A stretch of DNA of 64,000 nucleotides from Bedellia somnulentella (GCA_963576735.1 OY755188.1:14620323-14684322), one strand, 5' to 3'. Shown: positions 22,341-33,190, counted from the first letter of the stretch. A program made the numbers and translations. Notes: a model not told the origin generated them from the sequence alone.

Positions 22341-23126
22341 GTCTTAGGGGGCGTCCATGATTTATGTGAGATGTTTTAAGGGGGGGGGGGTTGAAGTCGG
22401 AACTCATCTAATCTTACGTTGGAGAGACAGGGGTCTCGGGTAATATCACGCAATTTTTTCTGACTAAAACAAAAAAAATGGTCCATTTACGTTGTACATG
22501 CTTATGATTTTTTTAGTCAGCAATATTAATTACTAGTCTAAGCTAGTAGTTTAAAAGAGCAAAAATTTTTTTTTATCTATTTATAATATCTGTCCAACGC
22601 GTTTGCCTAAGGAACCCACATTATGAAAAATCTCAAATGAGATAGGGTATGGGGAAGGGGGTTGAATAAAATCTCACGACATCTCATCAGGAGGGAGGGA
22701 CAGAAAATTTAAAAAAACACATAGATCACTGCAATAGATTTGGCGCGGGCATTATTGCCCCCACTAAAACTGCAAAAACGATAAATTCAGGTCGTCACTA
22801 CTTTACAGTATGGTATTTCAATACCAATATTCATACCTAAGAACCTAAATATTATAGAAAGAAATGGTACATTACATTCGTTGGATATGATATGAGGTCT
22901 GATAACTCCATCTTTGCGTAGCTGTGTGAACTAAATTGTACTCAGCTATAATCAATATATTCGAATTTGATGCAGTTACCTTTGGAGATACCAGATGGCG
23001 CCAGTTTCAAATTGAATGAAAAGATTGGATTATTTATTTAATAAAAACTGTGTTTTCTCAATATTGTGAAAAAAGAGGTTTATTAAACAGATTTTTTTAT
23101 TTGAATAGATGATAGAGATATGATAA
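22341..23126. other. Unclassified repeat-like stretch with a poly-G run
   Basis: Contains GGGGGCGTCCATGATTTATG, a run of about ten G at 22381, and later GGGGAAGGGGGTTGAATAAA. G-runs recur on the same strand, so this may be a decayed transposon. No coding support. Confidence 0.3.
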
Positions 23127-23127
23127 T

Positions 23128-23361
23128 GACGGCATAGAATAGCTTCCCCATGTTTTCCCGTGGGTGTTCGTAGGAGACCACTTAGAGTATTTGGACTTTC
23201 TTAAATGACCTTTGGGCAATGCGATCGGAGACCCATCACCAAAAACATTAATTTTTACCATATTTTCCCCACTTAACATCCAAAGTACCTAAATAATTTC
23301 TAATTCTGAAGCTTTGAGGACTTCTTTTAGTGATTTTGGGTCAGAGTTGTGTTAGTATGTG
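23128..23361 (+). repeat. SINE-A copy, diverged
   Basis: GGCATAGAATAGCTTCCCCA, GATCGGAGACCCATCACCAA and TTTTCCCCACTTAACATCC track the consensus. Confidence 0.75.
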
Positions 23362-23381
23362 TGAAATAAAATAGTTTTGTA

Positions 23382-23411
23382 ATGACGGGCGGGATAGAAT
23401 AACACTCACAG
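23382..23411 (+). repeat. SINE-A 5' fragment, split from 28543-28653
   Basis: GGGATAGAATAACACTC resembles the SINE-A start. The matching 3' half resumes beyond the TIR/LINE composite at 28543, so the composite landed in this SINE. Confidence 0.5.
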
Positions 23412-24246
23412 AATTGGCCTAGACCTCGTTTTTAAAACATACCCTTTTTATATTTTAAATTGATAATAGACATCGAACTAAACAACGTTGCCTATGGAAT
23501 GCTTATCTAAAATATTGTAATTTTCAAAATGCATAAAAAGTGTCGTACCTAGATCAATCTGAGAAAGTATAGTGAGGTTCTTAGCCTCAGTTGAAATAAA
23601 AAAAAAACGTCTTGTGATTTGACCATATTTTTTAAATTTTTATTTTAGCTTAGGCTCATAGAAACTTCCGGTACGTTATCTGCAACAGATTGTTTTGCAC
23701 ATCACTTAAAAATTGAAATCTATTAAAACAGTGCTCAAATTGACCAAAGTGTATCACAAAAAGCTTCATAACATCACTGCTTTTAAGGTACGAATATAAT
23801 TCTTCTCATTTCTTATTCACAACGACGAGAAAACATCAAGATTGTTATGTTTACACCTCACAACGAATCTTTTCTTCAAATTTTCAAATAAAAACGATCA
23901 AATTCTTACATGCATATATCCGGATTTTTGGAATACTCAACCATATTTTTCAAAACTACAGCCATTTATTTACAAACATATTTCTGACTGTCAGCTGTCA
24001 CTCAACTATAGAGTATTTTAGTTCAGACAATTTGGACTGTAAGGCCATTGAAGAAAAATTGAATTAATTTGGACTGTAACTAACGTCAACGTCAACCAAC
24101 TGACAGAATTTCAATTGTTGACAACTAAGTGAATGAGTAACTTTCTATCACTCAAGGAGCAGAAAACACAACTGGATACAACTTTTTTCGAGCCAAAGTC
24201 ACATTGATACCTACATTTATTATTTTATTTTATTTATCTTAATACC

Positions 24247-25407
24247 ATGGAAAATATAACTGTAAGAAAAAACAATCTTCAAAAATCAAGCTCTTTCCAT
24301 AATTTATCGACGGATAATACCGTATGGTCATCTTCTAAATTAGATGAAACCTTCCAAAGCCTCCAAAACATATCGCCGGAAAATGATGACATTTTAGACT
24401 TAAGGAACCAATTGGAAGAAATGAATGAAACACTTAATGCAGCAAACGCAGAAATAGATAATTTAAGTCTAGAGAATTCATCGTTGAAATCGGTCATTAA
24501 AGATTTAACTAAACAAAATGATGCTTTAAAACAAATTTATACTGCAGAAAGTCCCAGAACCATTAGGAAAAAAAATATTAATGATCTGAGAATGAAAATA
24601 CCAAGGTTCTCACCCTTAAACCTGAATAGCTCTGTATATTTAACCGAAAGGAACAATCAACCGGATTATATTAATAAAAATAACAAAGAGGCAACTGAGG
24701 GGCTATTTGTGCATAATTCGTTGAATAATAAGACTCATAAAGAACAACCAAAACCGAAAATTATTAAGAATACTGACAAAACTGAAAATACCGCTGCAAA
24801 TGGCCATATAATTTCAGCTTCCCAGGAAAAGCGCGTACTTTACTACAGCGATCAACAGGGTAAAGGGGTATGTCATTTCTTGAGAAAAATTTTACCAAAT
24901 CACAACTGCTACGGTGTTATTAAACCAGATGCTCCGATAAAAGAAATCATGGGAAAAATCGAGACGGAAACTTTAACGAATAATGATTTTGTTGTTCTTA
25001 ATTTTGGCGCAAATGACACAAACCCCATTGAATTCAGTTCATTACTTTATTATTATTTAAGTAAATTGAATCACACTAATGTAGTTCTCTGTGAATCTCT
25101 TTACAATAATCATCTTAATGTTTCTAAAATTAATTATACCCTTAGATTTATGAGTAGCCAGTTTAAAAATGTTATATATCTAGATTTAAGATATTCTTAC
25201 TTAGGACGACCTGGTTATTTAGCTAGACATATTGCACAGAATATATCGAAGGAAATAATACATATTGAATACTTAGCTCGAAAACAAAATTGTATGAATT
25301 TAAATAAATTGTTGACAAAACCTAAGATGGTTACTATAGCTACTCAAACTGACGATTTAAGTCAAGACAACTTTTTAGATACAAACACTGATCTTTTTCG
25401 TAACTAA
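24247..25407 (+). CDS. CR1 LINE ORF1: coiled coil plus SGNH esterase-like domain
   Basis: 386 residues; the ATG sits in ACCATGG. Residues ~45-100 form a heptad-rich coiled coil (DLRNQLEEMNETLNAANAEI onward), likely for trimerisation. From residue ~195 comes an esterase-like domain: LYYSDQQGKGVCHFL (GDS-like block, with SD in place of GDS), VVLNFGANDTNP (GxND block) and GRPGYLARHIAQ (late block with His). This architecture is known from CR1-clade ORF1 proteins, thought to act as RNA chaperone or membrane-associated factor. The weakened block I may mean a reduced or lost hydrolase activity. Confidence 0.75.
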   Translation: MENITVRKNNLQKSSSFHNLSTDNTVWSSSKLDETFQSLQNISPENDDILDLRNQLEEMNETLNAANAEIDNLSLENSSLKSVIKDLTKQNDALKQIYTAESPRTIRKKNINDLRMKIPRFSPLNLNSSVYLTERNNQPDYINKNNKEATEGLFVHNSLNNKTHKEQPKPKIIKNTDKTENTAANGHIISASQEKRVLYYSDQQGKGVCHFLRKILPNHNCYGVIKPDAPIKEIMGKIETETLTNNDFVVLNFGANDTNPIEFSSLLYYYLSKLNHTNVVLCESLYNNHLNVSKINYTLRFMSSQFKNVIYLDLRYSYLGRPGYLARHIAQNISKEIIHIEYLARKQNCMNLNKLLTKPKMVTIATQTDDLSQDNFLDTNTDLFRN

Positions 25408-28267
25408 TATTAATAAAATTGGCATTTTTCATCAAAATATAGCAGGCATTTTAAGTAAAAAAGATTTGATTATCCCTGCAATTCTAGATCTAGAATCACA
25501 ACAGAATGAAACAATTGATGTTTTATGTTTTAGTGAAACGTTTATAAAACAAGGTTGCGTGACAAATTTACATTTAAATAATTATGTAGTTGTTTCCGCG
25601 TTTTGCAGGAAAAACGAAAAGAGAGGTGGGACTTGTATTCTTCTAAAAAACCACTGGAATTATAACACAATAAATTGGATATCTAAAGAAGCATCCGAAA
25701 AAGAATTCGAATGTTGTGCAGTTGAAATACCCCTCATAAATCTTGTAGTGGTCTGTATCTATCGAACCCCCAATTCAGATACATCCATATTTTTTAATAA
25801 ACTAAAAAAAGTATTGACGAGACTTAATAAAGGTAAAACCATTAAAAATATAATTGTATGTGGAGACTGGAATATTGACATTTTAAAGGATAACAAATTT
25901 TCGAAAGAACTAATTGCAATACTTAATAACTATAATATTGTAAACCACATTAACAAACCGACAAGGAAAAAATCTTGTATAGATCTTATAGCCAGCAATA
26001 TAGCGGAAACAAAGGGCGAAATTCATCTTCTTGCTCTATCTGATCACGAATCATGCCAAATTCTTTTTTGTGACATTCGAACGGTAAAAGGTATTTCACA
26101 TAAACCACACTGGGTGTTCAAAAAAATGAGGGATTTCTCACAAGAAAATGTTTTAAAGTTTACCGAATGCATATCAGCTTTAACTTTCAACTGTGTATTA
26201 GAAACAACTAATACTAATAAAGCTTTTGATGAGTTTCATGATCTCATCGTCCTATTTTTTCAGCTTTGTTTTCCTTTCAAAACTGTAAGAATCGTACAAA
26301 AACTTGTTAAAAATAAATGGTTATCAAGGGGTATACGTCGATGCTGTGTTCGTAAGCGACAACTATATTTGAAATATTTGCATGATCCCACAAATAAAAA
26401 ACTAAACCACAATAAATTGAAATTGTACTCATCTACACTAAAAAAAGTGATGGGGTCTGCACAAAGATTAAATAATATGCGGTATTTAAAGCAATCTAAA
26501 AATCTAAACAAAGCATCGTGGACATTAATTAAAAATAATTTTGAACAAGAAACACAAAAACCTGACATATGCGAAATTAAACTTGACGATAATAAAATAA
26601 TTAATAATCCAATTGATATAGCGAATATTTTTAATGATTTTTTTGTTAATTTGACATGTGTAATAAACGATTTTAATATAAATAATGTAAATATACCTCG
26701 TAACCCTAACTCAATTTTTTTGACTCCTACAGACCCAAATGACATTAATAAAATAATAAAACATCTTAATAATACATCTGCCACCGGGTACGATCATATA
26801 CCAACATTTTTATTAAAAAAATGCTCTACACAATTGACAATTCCAATAACCCATATAATAAATCAGTCTCTAACAGAAGGAACTTTTCCTGATCGTCTTA
26901 AATTATCCATAATTAAACCTTTGCACAAGTCAGGTGAACGTAATATTTTAAAAAACTACAGGCCAATCGCACTTATACCAGTGATCTCAAAAATATTTGA
27001 AAAAGTGATGCATGATAAATTATGCAGTTTTTTGACAGCTCATTCGATATTGATCCCAAACCAATATGGCTTTAGAAAGGGTTCCTCTACCACCTTAGCC
27101 TGTTTTAACTTATTAAAGGATGTAACAGATTGTCTTAACTCGAAGTTACCAGTAATTGGTATGCTGTTAGATATGACAAAAGCATTTGATTTTGTTCATC
27201 ATCCCACAGCATTAGAAAAATTCGAAAGATACGGTATAAGAGGACAAGCGTATAATTGGCTAGAAAGCTATCTGACAAATAGAAAACAATGTGTGGAAAT
27301 TTGTAGTATCCAGAATAAACATCTTAATGTCTTTCAATCAGATAGTAAATCTCTTAAATGTGGCGTACCGCAAGGTAGTATCCTTGGCCCTCTTTTATTT
27401 TTACTATATATAAATGACTTGTCACAGACGACAGCGAATAAATGCATTCTTTACGCTGACGATACTACTATACTTATAAAATGCAAAAATTTGGATACAT
27501 ATGAATATGACATTAATCTTACTTTAAATAATATAATTCTTTGGCTTAAAAATAATAATTTGCAATTAAATTTTAATAAAACTGAATTTATACAATTTAG
27601 GACATATCGGAGACAACCGCTTAATTTAAAAATAAATTATGACGGTCAAACTGTAAAGGAAGTCGAATCGACAAAATTCTTAGGATTCACTTTGGATTCT
27701 TTTTGTGATTGGAAAACTCACGTAGACATCATCTGCACAAAACTGGAGAAGTACTTATTTGTCATCTACCGTATAAGGTTTGTCATATCAGAGGGTGCCG
27801 CCCTTACCTGCTATCACGGATATGTGTCCTCAGTTTTACGATACGGAATCATACTTTGGGGTAACTCTGTTGACTCAGATAGAGTTTTCAAAATTCAAAA
27901 AAAGTGTGTTCGTATACTATGCGGTGCTGACTTTTTGGATAGTTGCGTACCGCTATTTAAAAAGTTAAAAATATTACCGTTTCCCTCGCTATACATTTAT
28001 GAGACTTTAATTTTCGTTTACAAAAATCCAAAATTGTTTACCTTAAAACCGCCAAAAATTAGACCCCAACGGGGTAATCACAATATGCAATACGAGCATT
28101 CTGCTGCAAAATGTCTGGCTATTTGCCAGCGAAATTGTTACGAAATGTCCATTACATTATATAATACTATTAGTGACGACACGAAAAAATTGACATTTAA
28201 TAAATTTAAAACTGTATTATTTAATTATTTGATTGACAATTGTATATACTCTGTGAAAGACTTTTAG
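25380..28267 (+). CDS. CR1 LINE ORF2: APE endonuclease and reverse transcriptase
   Basis: The frame opens after a TAG at 25377 and overlaps the end of ORF1 in the +1 frame. Homology starts at KIGIFHQNIAGILSKKD near 25415, but no ATG precedes it; the first candidates are non-AUG codons (TTG at 25466). Endonuclease blocks: CFSETFI, VVCIYRTPNSD, VCGDWNIDIL, CIDLIASN, ALSDHES. RT blocks: NYRPIALIPVISKIFEKVMH, NQYGFRKGSSTTLACFNLL, MLLDMTKAFDFVHH, GVPQGSILGPLLFLLYINDL, LYADDTTIL. The C-terminal end is SVKDF. All catalytic motifs are present and there is no internal stop, so it may be active if translated by reinitiation or frameshift. Confidence 0.85.
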
Positions 28268-28542
28268 AAAAATGTAATATTTGATGAAAAATTAAAGCTT
28301 TACTATTTTATTAAATGTAACCAATTTTAAACCAATGTAATAAGTATTTACACGCCGCAAGGTAGAACAAGATGAACTATTTAAAAAACCTACCACCTTA
28401 TTTAACTCTTGTTTCTCGTAAATAAACGCTTTTTATTTTTTTATTTTTTTTTATTATAGGCAAAGTTGTTTAGTTTGATGTCTTTTATCATTTTAAAATG
28501 TAAAAGGGTATGTTTTGAAAACGAGGTCTAGGCCAATTGCTC

Positions 28543-28653
28543 CCTTGAGCTCTCCCATTATTTTACTATCTTGCCCCACTCATTTTTCAAAAGAGTCTGA
28601 TAAGTTTGTAATTTCATGGTAATTCCTAAGCTCATGGAAACTCTCTTTCGAAT
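28543..28653 (+). repeat. SINE-A 3' half, continued from 23411 and cut by the gap
   Basis: CCCATTATTTTACTATCTTG, CCCCACTCATTTTTCAAAAG and AATTCCTAAGCTCATGG follow the SINE-A 3' half. Confidence 0.55.
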
Positions 28654-28853
28654 NNNNNNNNNNNNNNNNNNNNNNNNNNNNNNNNNNNNNNNNNNNNNNN
28701 NNNNNNNNNNNNNNNNNNNNNNNNNNNNNNNNNNNNNNNNNNNNNNNNNNNNNNNNNNNNNNNNNNNNNNNNNNNNNNNNNNNNNNNNNNNNNNNNNNNN
28801 NNNNNNNNNNNNNNNNNNNNNNNNNNNNNNNNNNNNNNNNNNNNNNNNNNNNN
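28654..28853. other. Assembly gap, 200 N
   Basis: Exactly 200 N, a conventional placeholder of unknown true size. The two sides may not be adjacent in the genome. Confidence 0.99.
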
Positions 28854-28863
28854 CAAAAAATAG

Positions 28864-28891
28864 TGGTAGTCGTATATATATACGACTACCA
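28864..28891. repeat. Perfect 28-bp palindrome beside the gap
   Basis: TGGTAGTCGTATAT followed by its exact reverse complement, eleven bases after the Ns. A second hairpin (ACTGCGG, then CCGCAGT) follows at about 28903-28928. Confidence 0.8.
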
Positions 28892-29153
28892 TAATGGTTA
28901 ACTGCGGCCTTCAGCTACTCCGCAGTGCAAGTGAAGCAGCAATGGTCACGGGGCAAGCGTCAACCTATCAGTTCAAAAGTAGGAAAAAAATGGGCACACT
29001 GAAGCCGAGACAATTTTTCTCGCTTATTGTGGGTGCAATGACTGAGTAAATAAATTGTACTCCCTATATCGCGTGATAAACTTTGGTATTGAGACAAACC
29101 ACTTTAGGTAAATACGGCTTGTACCCCATTCCTATCCTAAAACAATTGACTAT

Positions 29154-29449
29154 AAACTAATTTGAATGTTTTTGTTCATGAAAACCTCATGTGGGGATTA
29201 TTACTAATAAATAAAGAATAAATCAAGGAAAGAAAAATTTCGACACAGGCGGGAATCAAACCCGCGACCTCGGGTATACGCCCCCGTCGTTCTGCCATCG
29301 AGCTACCGTGTTGTTTTTTTTTTACACTTTACAGTAGTGTGTGACACGGTAGCTCAATGGCAGAGCGACGGGGGCGTATACCCGAGGTCGCGGGTTCGAT
29401 TCCCGCCTGTGTCGAAATTTTTCTGTCCTTTATTTAGTCTTTATTTATT
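29154..29449. mobile_element. SINE-D copy 1: palindromic tRNA-like retroposon
   Basis: Two tRNA-like heads face each other. The left unit (minus) and right unit (plus, 29343-29415) each read GACACGGTAGCTCAATGGCA (A box) and GCGGGTTCGATTCCCGC (perfect T arm and B box), with a body of CTTTCCTTTATTTATTC type. Arms of about 105 bp are separated by a 34-bp spacer. AATTGACTAT flanks both sides (29144-29153, 29450-29459), a retroposition-type duplication. The anticodon stem does not pair, so this is not a working tRNA gene. Confidence 0.75.
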
Positions 29450-29459
29450 AATTGACTAT

Positions 29460-29944
29460 CAAATTCAGATTTAAATGACGTACATGTATGTATGTAATAT
29501 ACTTTCCATTACTTTTGAAATGTATTAGTACAATTTCGGCCTCTATATCCGTTACACATGTATATAATTAAAGTGACTAATGACCCGAAATTGCTGTAGT
29601 CATTATAGTAGCTGAAACAATTACTCGTTTATATTTTGGCCAAATGGAAAAAATATGATTGCATAAGCGTTTCGCCGCTCATTGAGATGTTTTGGTTCCG
29701 TTCAAGTTATGAGTAAACATTTTTAATATATTCTCGTATTATGCTTATGAACATGGGTTTATACTAAAAATATTTTTTTTTACCAGCACGCTCAAGTTCA
29801 TGAATGGTGAGCAGTAAAAGTGCAATACTTAGATATTTGAAAAATAACACTTATCGTGCGACGTTTGGGCGGCCTACGAATGATAATATCTTTATCAATA
29901 TTTAATACAATATTTGTAAAACTTTGTGTTCTTATTATATTGAC
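29460..29944. other. No recognisable feature
   Basis: AT-rich sequence between SINE-D and SINE-A. Confidence 0.5.
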
Positions 29945-29956
29945 TTAGAATATATA

Positions 29957-30208
29957 CATACATACATACATACATATACTCACGGCTATAAATCCCTAAA
30001 AGGGGTAGCTAGAGCTGAGAAATTGGAAATTCCTCAGCCACTTTTGGAAGTTGAGTGGGGAAAAGATGGTAGAATAAAGGTCGTTGGTGATGGGTCTCCA
30101 ACCGCATCGCCCAAAAATCCCTTAAAAAGCCCCAAGTCCGTTAGTCGCCTCTTACGTACACCCACCGGAAGAAATGGGGTAGTGCTATTCTAAGCCGCCA
30201 CTATAGAA
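29957..30208 (-). repeat. SINE-A (subfamily 1), 12-bp target duplication
   Basis: TTAGAATATATA at 29945-29956 and 30209-30220. Full length. The open frame across it is a translation of the SINE. Confidence 0.9.
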
Positions 30209-30220
30209 TTAGAATATATA

Positions 30221-30644
30221 TTTTCAAAAAATCATTTTTGTATATTTTTGTAAATTTAAATAATTATTAAATTAAAATTAAACGTCATATCGGTTCAAAC
30301 GTCAGAACTAGTGACTATTTAAAATCATATAGCCTTAATTTAAAATGTCTCTTTACGGTTAGCACTAAACACCAATAAACTTTTTGATGATAGATATAAA
30401 TATCATTAGTTTAATTATCATAAATTAATATGAAATGCAACGTCCAATATCCTACGGCCTGAGCTTGACAAGATAAAGCGCAAACTTGGTAGTTGAAACT
30501 GATCGAAAGTGTAGATATGCAAAATAATGGCTCCTTCAATCTAGATACTAACCGCAATTCGTATTATAGTAGGTTAGTCAATTGTTTTGTAAAGATTAGG
30601 TGAGGTGTTTTGATAACTACCTTATCCATCTTACATTATAGAAT
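30221..30644. other. No recognisable feature
   Basis: AT-rich, no repeat of the window's families. Confidence 0.5.
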
Positions 30645-30645
30645 A

Positions 30646-30872
30646 GCTGTGTAGTGTCGGCTTAGAATAGCACCACCCAGTTTCTTTCCATGGGTGATCG
30701 TAAGAGGCGACTAGGAGTACTGGGGCTTTTAAAGTTATTTTTGGGCGATGCGGTTGGAGAACCATCACCAAAATCATTTACTTTACAGTCTGTTCCCCAC
30801 TTATCTTCCAAAAGTGGCTGAGGACTATTTTTTCCGAAGCTCTGGCTACCGTTCTAGGGATTTATTCAGTGA
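30646..30872 (+). repeat. SINE-A (subfamily 3-like), tail lost
   Basis: GCTGTGTAGTGTCGGCTTAG, GGGTGATCGTAAGAGGCGAC, ending at CTAGGGATTTATTCAGTG without the TATG tail. Confidence 0.8.
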
Positions 30873-30989
30873 AGTTTTGGTACAGTTAAAAAAGGGATTA
30901 TTTTTTAGTACACTTCCCAAGTAACATTTTTTTCGGGCCTAGGTTGTAAAAAATTCCTTAAAGTTTTAAAAGGGTCGTAAAAAGGTTAA

Positions 30990-33190
30990 TTCTTTACTAT
31001 CTAGTCATATTGAGCACTTGAGAATGATTTATTCGTCACGATCTCGTCACGATTCTATCCCAAAAGATCTAGACATCACTTCGCTTAACAACCATTTCTC
31101 CACGACATCTACTTTTGATGGTGTTAAAAAAGCTGAAACATTACATTTTCTTTCTACACTACCAGCTCCGGATTATCCTCCCTTTAATTTTTGTCAATTC
31201 TCCGATTGTGATGTTAAGAAGAATATTATGTCCATTACGTCAAACGCAGTAGGTGGTGATTGTATTAGTCGAAAAATGATATTGCCTATCCTAGACCTTA
31301 TTCTTCCTGTTATTACTGAAATCCTTAATAATTCCATATCCTTAGAATCCTTCCCTATGGTATGGAAAGAAGCCCAGGTCACTCCTATTCCCAAAAAAGC
31401 TAATCCTAAGTCCTTCTCTGAATATCGTCCTATATCTATTCTGCCTTTCCTCTCTAAAGTACTTGAACGACTGGTACATAAACAGTTAAGTGATTTTCTC
31501 ACTAGGAATGATCTGCTTAACCCCTTCCAATCTGGTTTCCGCCCTTCCCATAGTACTGTAACGGCTTTGATCAAAATAACTGATGACATGCGTTTGGGAA
31601 TGGATAAGGGACTGCTGACTGTTTTAGCACTGCTTGATTTTAGTAGCGCCTTTAATACGGTTGACTTCGAAATATTACTTGCTTTACTTCGTTCTCTTAA
31701 CATATCTCCAACGGTAGTTGACTGGTTTCGTAGTTACCTACTGGGGCGTCGGCAGCGCATTCACCTCGAAGATGCCATGTCTCCGTGGATTGAGTTAAAT
31801 GCCGGTGTTCCACAAGGTGGTGTGTTGTCTCCTCTCTTATTCGCTATATTTATTAACTCCATTTCTCATAAACTTACTTCTTCCTACCACCTTTATGCAG
31901 ATGATCTTCAGATTTACACACAGGCTAATTTTGACCAAATAAATATGTCCATAAGCTTAATTAATAATGATTTAATGCAAATTTTGAAATGGAGTGAAGC
32001 ATATGGATTGAAAGTTAATCCGAATAAAACGCAAATAATTATAGTTGGTAGCTCACGAATTGTTTCCAGGATTGACTATAAATCACTACCGCCTGTTTTA
32101 TTTGATGGCACAACCATTCCTTTCAGCGCTGCTGTAAAAAACCTTGGTGTGATGATAGATAGCACCTTATCTTGGGTACCGCAACTGGAATTAGTAAGCC
32201 GGAGGCTGTTTGCGTCAGCAGGGTCCCTCAGGAGGCTACGTAACTTTCTCCCTACTGCTACCAAAACTGCGTTAGCCCAATCTCTTCTACTACCTATTCT
32301 TGATTATGCTGACACCTGCTATCTCGATCTAACTGAAGATCAACTGAACAAACTTGAGCGCTTACAAAACTTATGTATTAGATTTATTTTCGGACTGCGT
32401 AAATATGACCATGTCTCTGCGTATCGCAATAAACTTCAGTGGCTTCCAATTCGTCTCCGCCGGAATGCACATACTCTGTCTCTCCTGTACTCTATCTTGT
32501 TTAATCCTGCCACCCCCTCCTACCTTAAAGAGCGTTTCCAATTCCTTCACTCTTCACATGACCTCAATCTGCGCTCTTACCACAATCTTTTGTTGAGTAC
32601 CCCTTCCCATTCCACCAATTTTTACAGTTCCTCCTTTACCGTCCAGGCTGTACAACTATGGAACGGTCTTCCTGTAGAGGTGCGATTAGCCAAGTCTCTC
32701 CCTATTTTCAAGAAAATGGTAAAAAAACACTTCCTCTCCGAAACATTATAATATTATTTGTGTTGCATACAAAAGTTTATATATTCTATTATATATTATG
32801 TCGTAAAATGTATATATGTATTTTATTTAAAAATCTTTATATATATTGCATATGTATTGTATTTATTGAATATTGTTTATTTTATGGAATACTATCTGTA
32901 TCTGTAAGTGTATTAGAACTTAATAAATATTTAGTAATACTTAAAATAGATAGATAATAGTTTGATGAATAATTTTTAGTTTTTAAGCAAATCAGTTTAA
33001 TTTATTGGACATCTACCGAACATGTTTTTAATCCAGCAAATCTTTCCATTAATGGGTTGTCTGGAAGAGATCGCTCTTAGTGATAAGACCGCCAGTTGTA
33101 CTTTGGCTTTTATACCGATCTTTTTTGTAATTGTTGTTTATATTTTGTAATGTGCAATAAAGAGTTTTATTATTATTATTATTATTATAA
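30990..33190 (+). mobile_element. 5'-truncated LINE (CR1/L2-like) with ATT-repeat tail
   Basis: An RT-only reading frame followed by a ~440-bp 3' UTR that ends in GTGCAATAAAGAGTTTTATT and six or more ATT repeats at 33166-33188. The endonuclease half is missing. The left boundary is approximate and no target duplication was found. Confidence 0.7.
31018..32751 (+). CDS. LINE reverse transcriptase, endonuclease domain missing
   Basis: 577 open codons (first codon TTG, ATG at 31024; the true start is lost). RT motifs: EAQVTPIPKKANPKSFSEYR, PISILPFLSKVLERLVHKQL, NPFQSGFRPSHSTVTAL, LALLDFSSAFNTVD (catalytic Asp), NAGVPQGGVLSPLLFAIFIN and YHLYADDLQIYTQ (catalytic YADD). The C-terminal domain includes LERLQNLCIRFIFGLRKYDH and LQWLPIRLRRNAHTLSLLYS. 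It lacks an APE domain, so this copy cannot move on its own. The unbroken frame suggests recent insertion. Minus-strand frames here are shadows. Confidence 0.85.
   Translation: MRMIYSSRSRHDSIPKDLDITSLNNHFSTTSTFDGVKKAETLHFLSTLPAPDYPPFNFCQFSDCDVKKNIMSITSNAVGGDCISRKMILPILDLILPVITEILNNSISLESFPMVWKEAQVTPIPKKANPKSFSEYRPISILPFLSKVLERLVHKQLSDFLTRNDLLNPFQSGFRPSHSTVTALIKITDDMRLGMDKGLLTVLALLDFSSAFNTVDFEILLALLRSLNISPTVVDWFRSYLLGRRQRIHLEDAMSPWIELNAGVPQGGVLSPLLFAIFINSISHKLTSSYHLYADDLQIYTQANFDQINMSISLINNDLMQILKWSEAYGLKVNPNKTQIIIVGSSRIVSRIDYKSLPPVLFDGTTIPFSAAVKNLGVMIDSTLSWVPQLELVSRRLFASAGSLRRLRNFLPTATKTALAQSLLLPILDYADTCYLDLTEDQLNKLERLQNLCIRFIFGLRKYDHVSAYRNKLQWLPIRLRRNAHTLSLLYSILFNPATPSYLKERFQFLHSSHDLNLRSYHNLLLSTPSHSTNFYSSSFTVQAVQLWNGLPVEVRLAKSLPIFKKMVKKHFLSETL

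Larger units (their letters stand above)
24000..28455 (+). mobile_element. CR1-type non-LTR retrotransposon, apparently full length
   Basis: Two long overlapping ORFs (ORF1 24247-25407, ORF2 25380-28267), a 5' region of about 250 bp, and a 3' UTR ending in AATAAACGC and a T/A-rich tract next to the right inverted repeat. The CR1/Jockey-group assignment rests on the esterase-like ORF1 plus APE endonuclease and RT. The 5' boundary is approximate. Confidence 0.75.
23412..28538. mobile_element. TIR-bracketed composite containing a CR1 LINE
   Basis: The left end AATTGGCCTAGACCTCGTTT and right end AAACGAGGTCTAGGCCAATT are inverted copies. Similarity extends about 90 bp inward to AAACAACGTTGCCTAT against its inverse ATAGGCAAAGTTGTTT. 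AATT at both ends could be a 4-bp target duplication, but it is self-complementary and so ambiguous. The simplest reading is a MITE-like DNA element into which the LINE (about 24.0-28.45 kb) jumped, close to its right repeat. Confidence 0.65.

Noticed and set aside
29343..29415. Possible functional tRNA gene
   Set aside because: Acceptor and T arms pair well, but the anticodon stem (ACGGG against ACCCG) does not, and the same sequence recurs in five SINE-D copies, so it is a tRNA-derived retroposon head.
29924..30193. 89-codon open frame containing YIHTYTHGYKSLKG
   Set aside because: This peptide recurs wherever a minus-strand SINE-A is present (for example 56586-56888); it is a translation of the SINE, not a gene.
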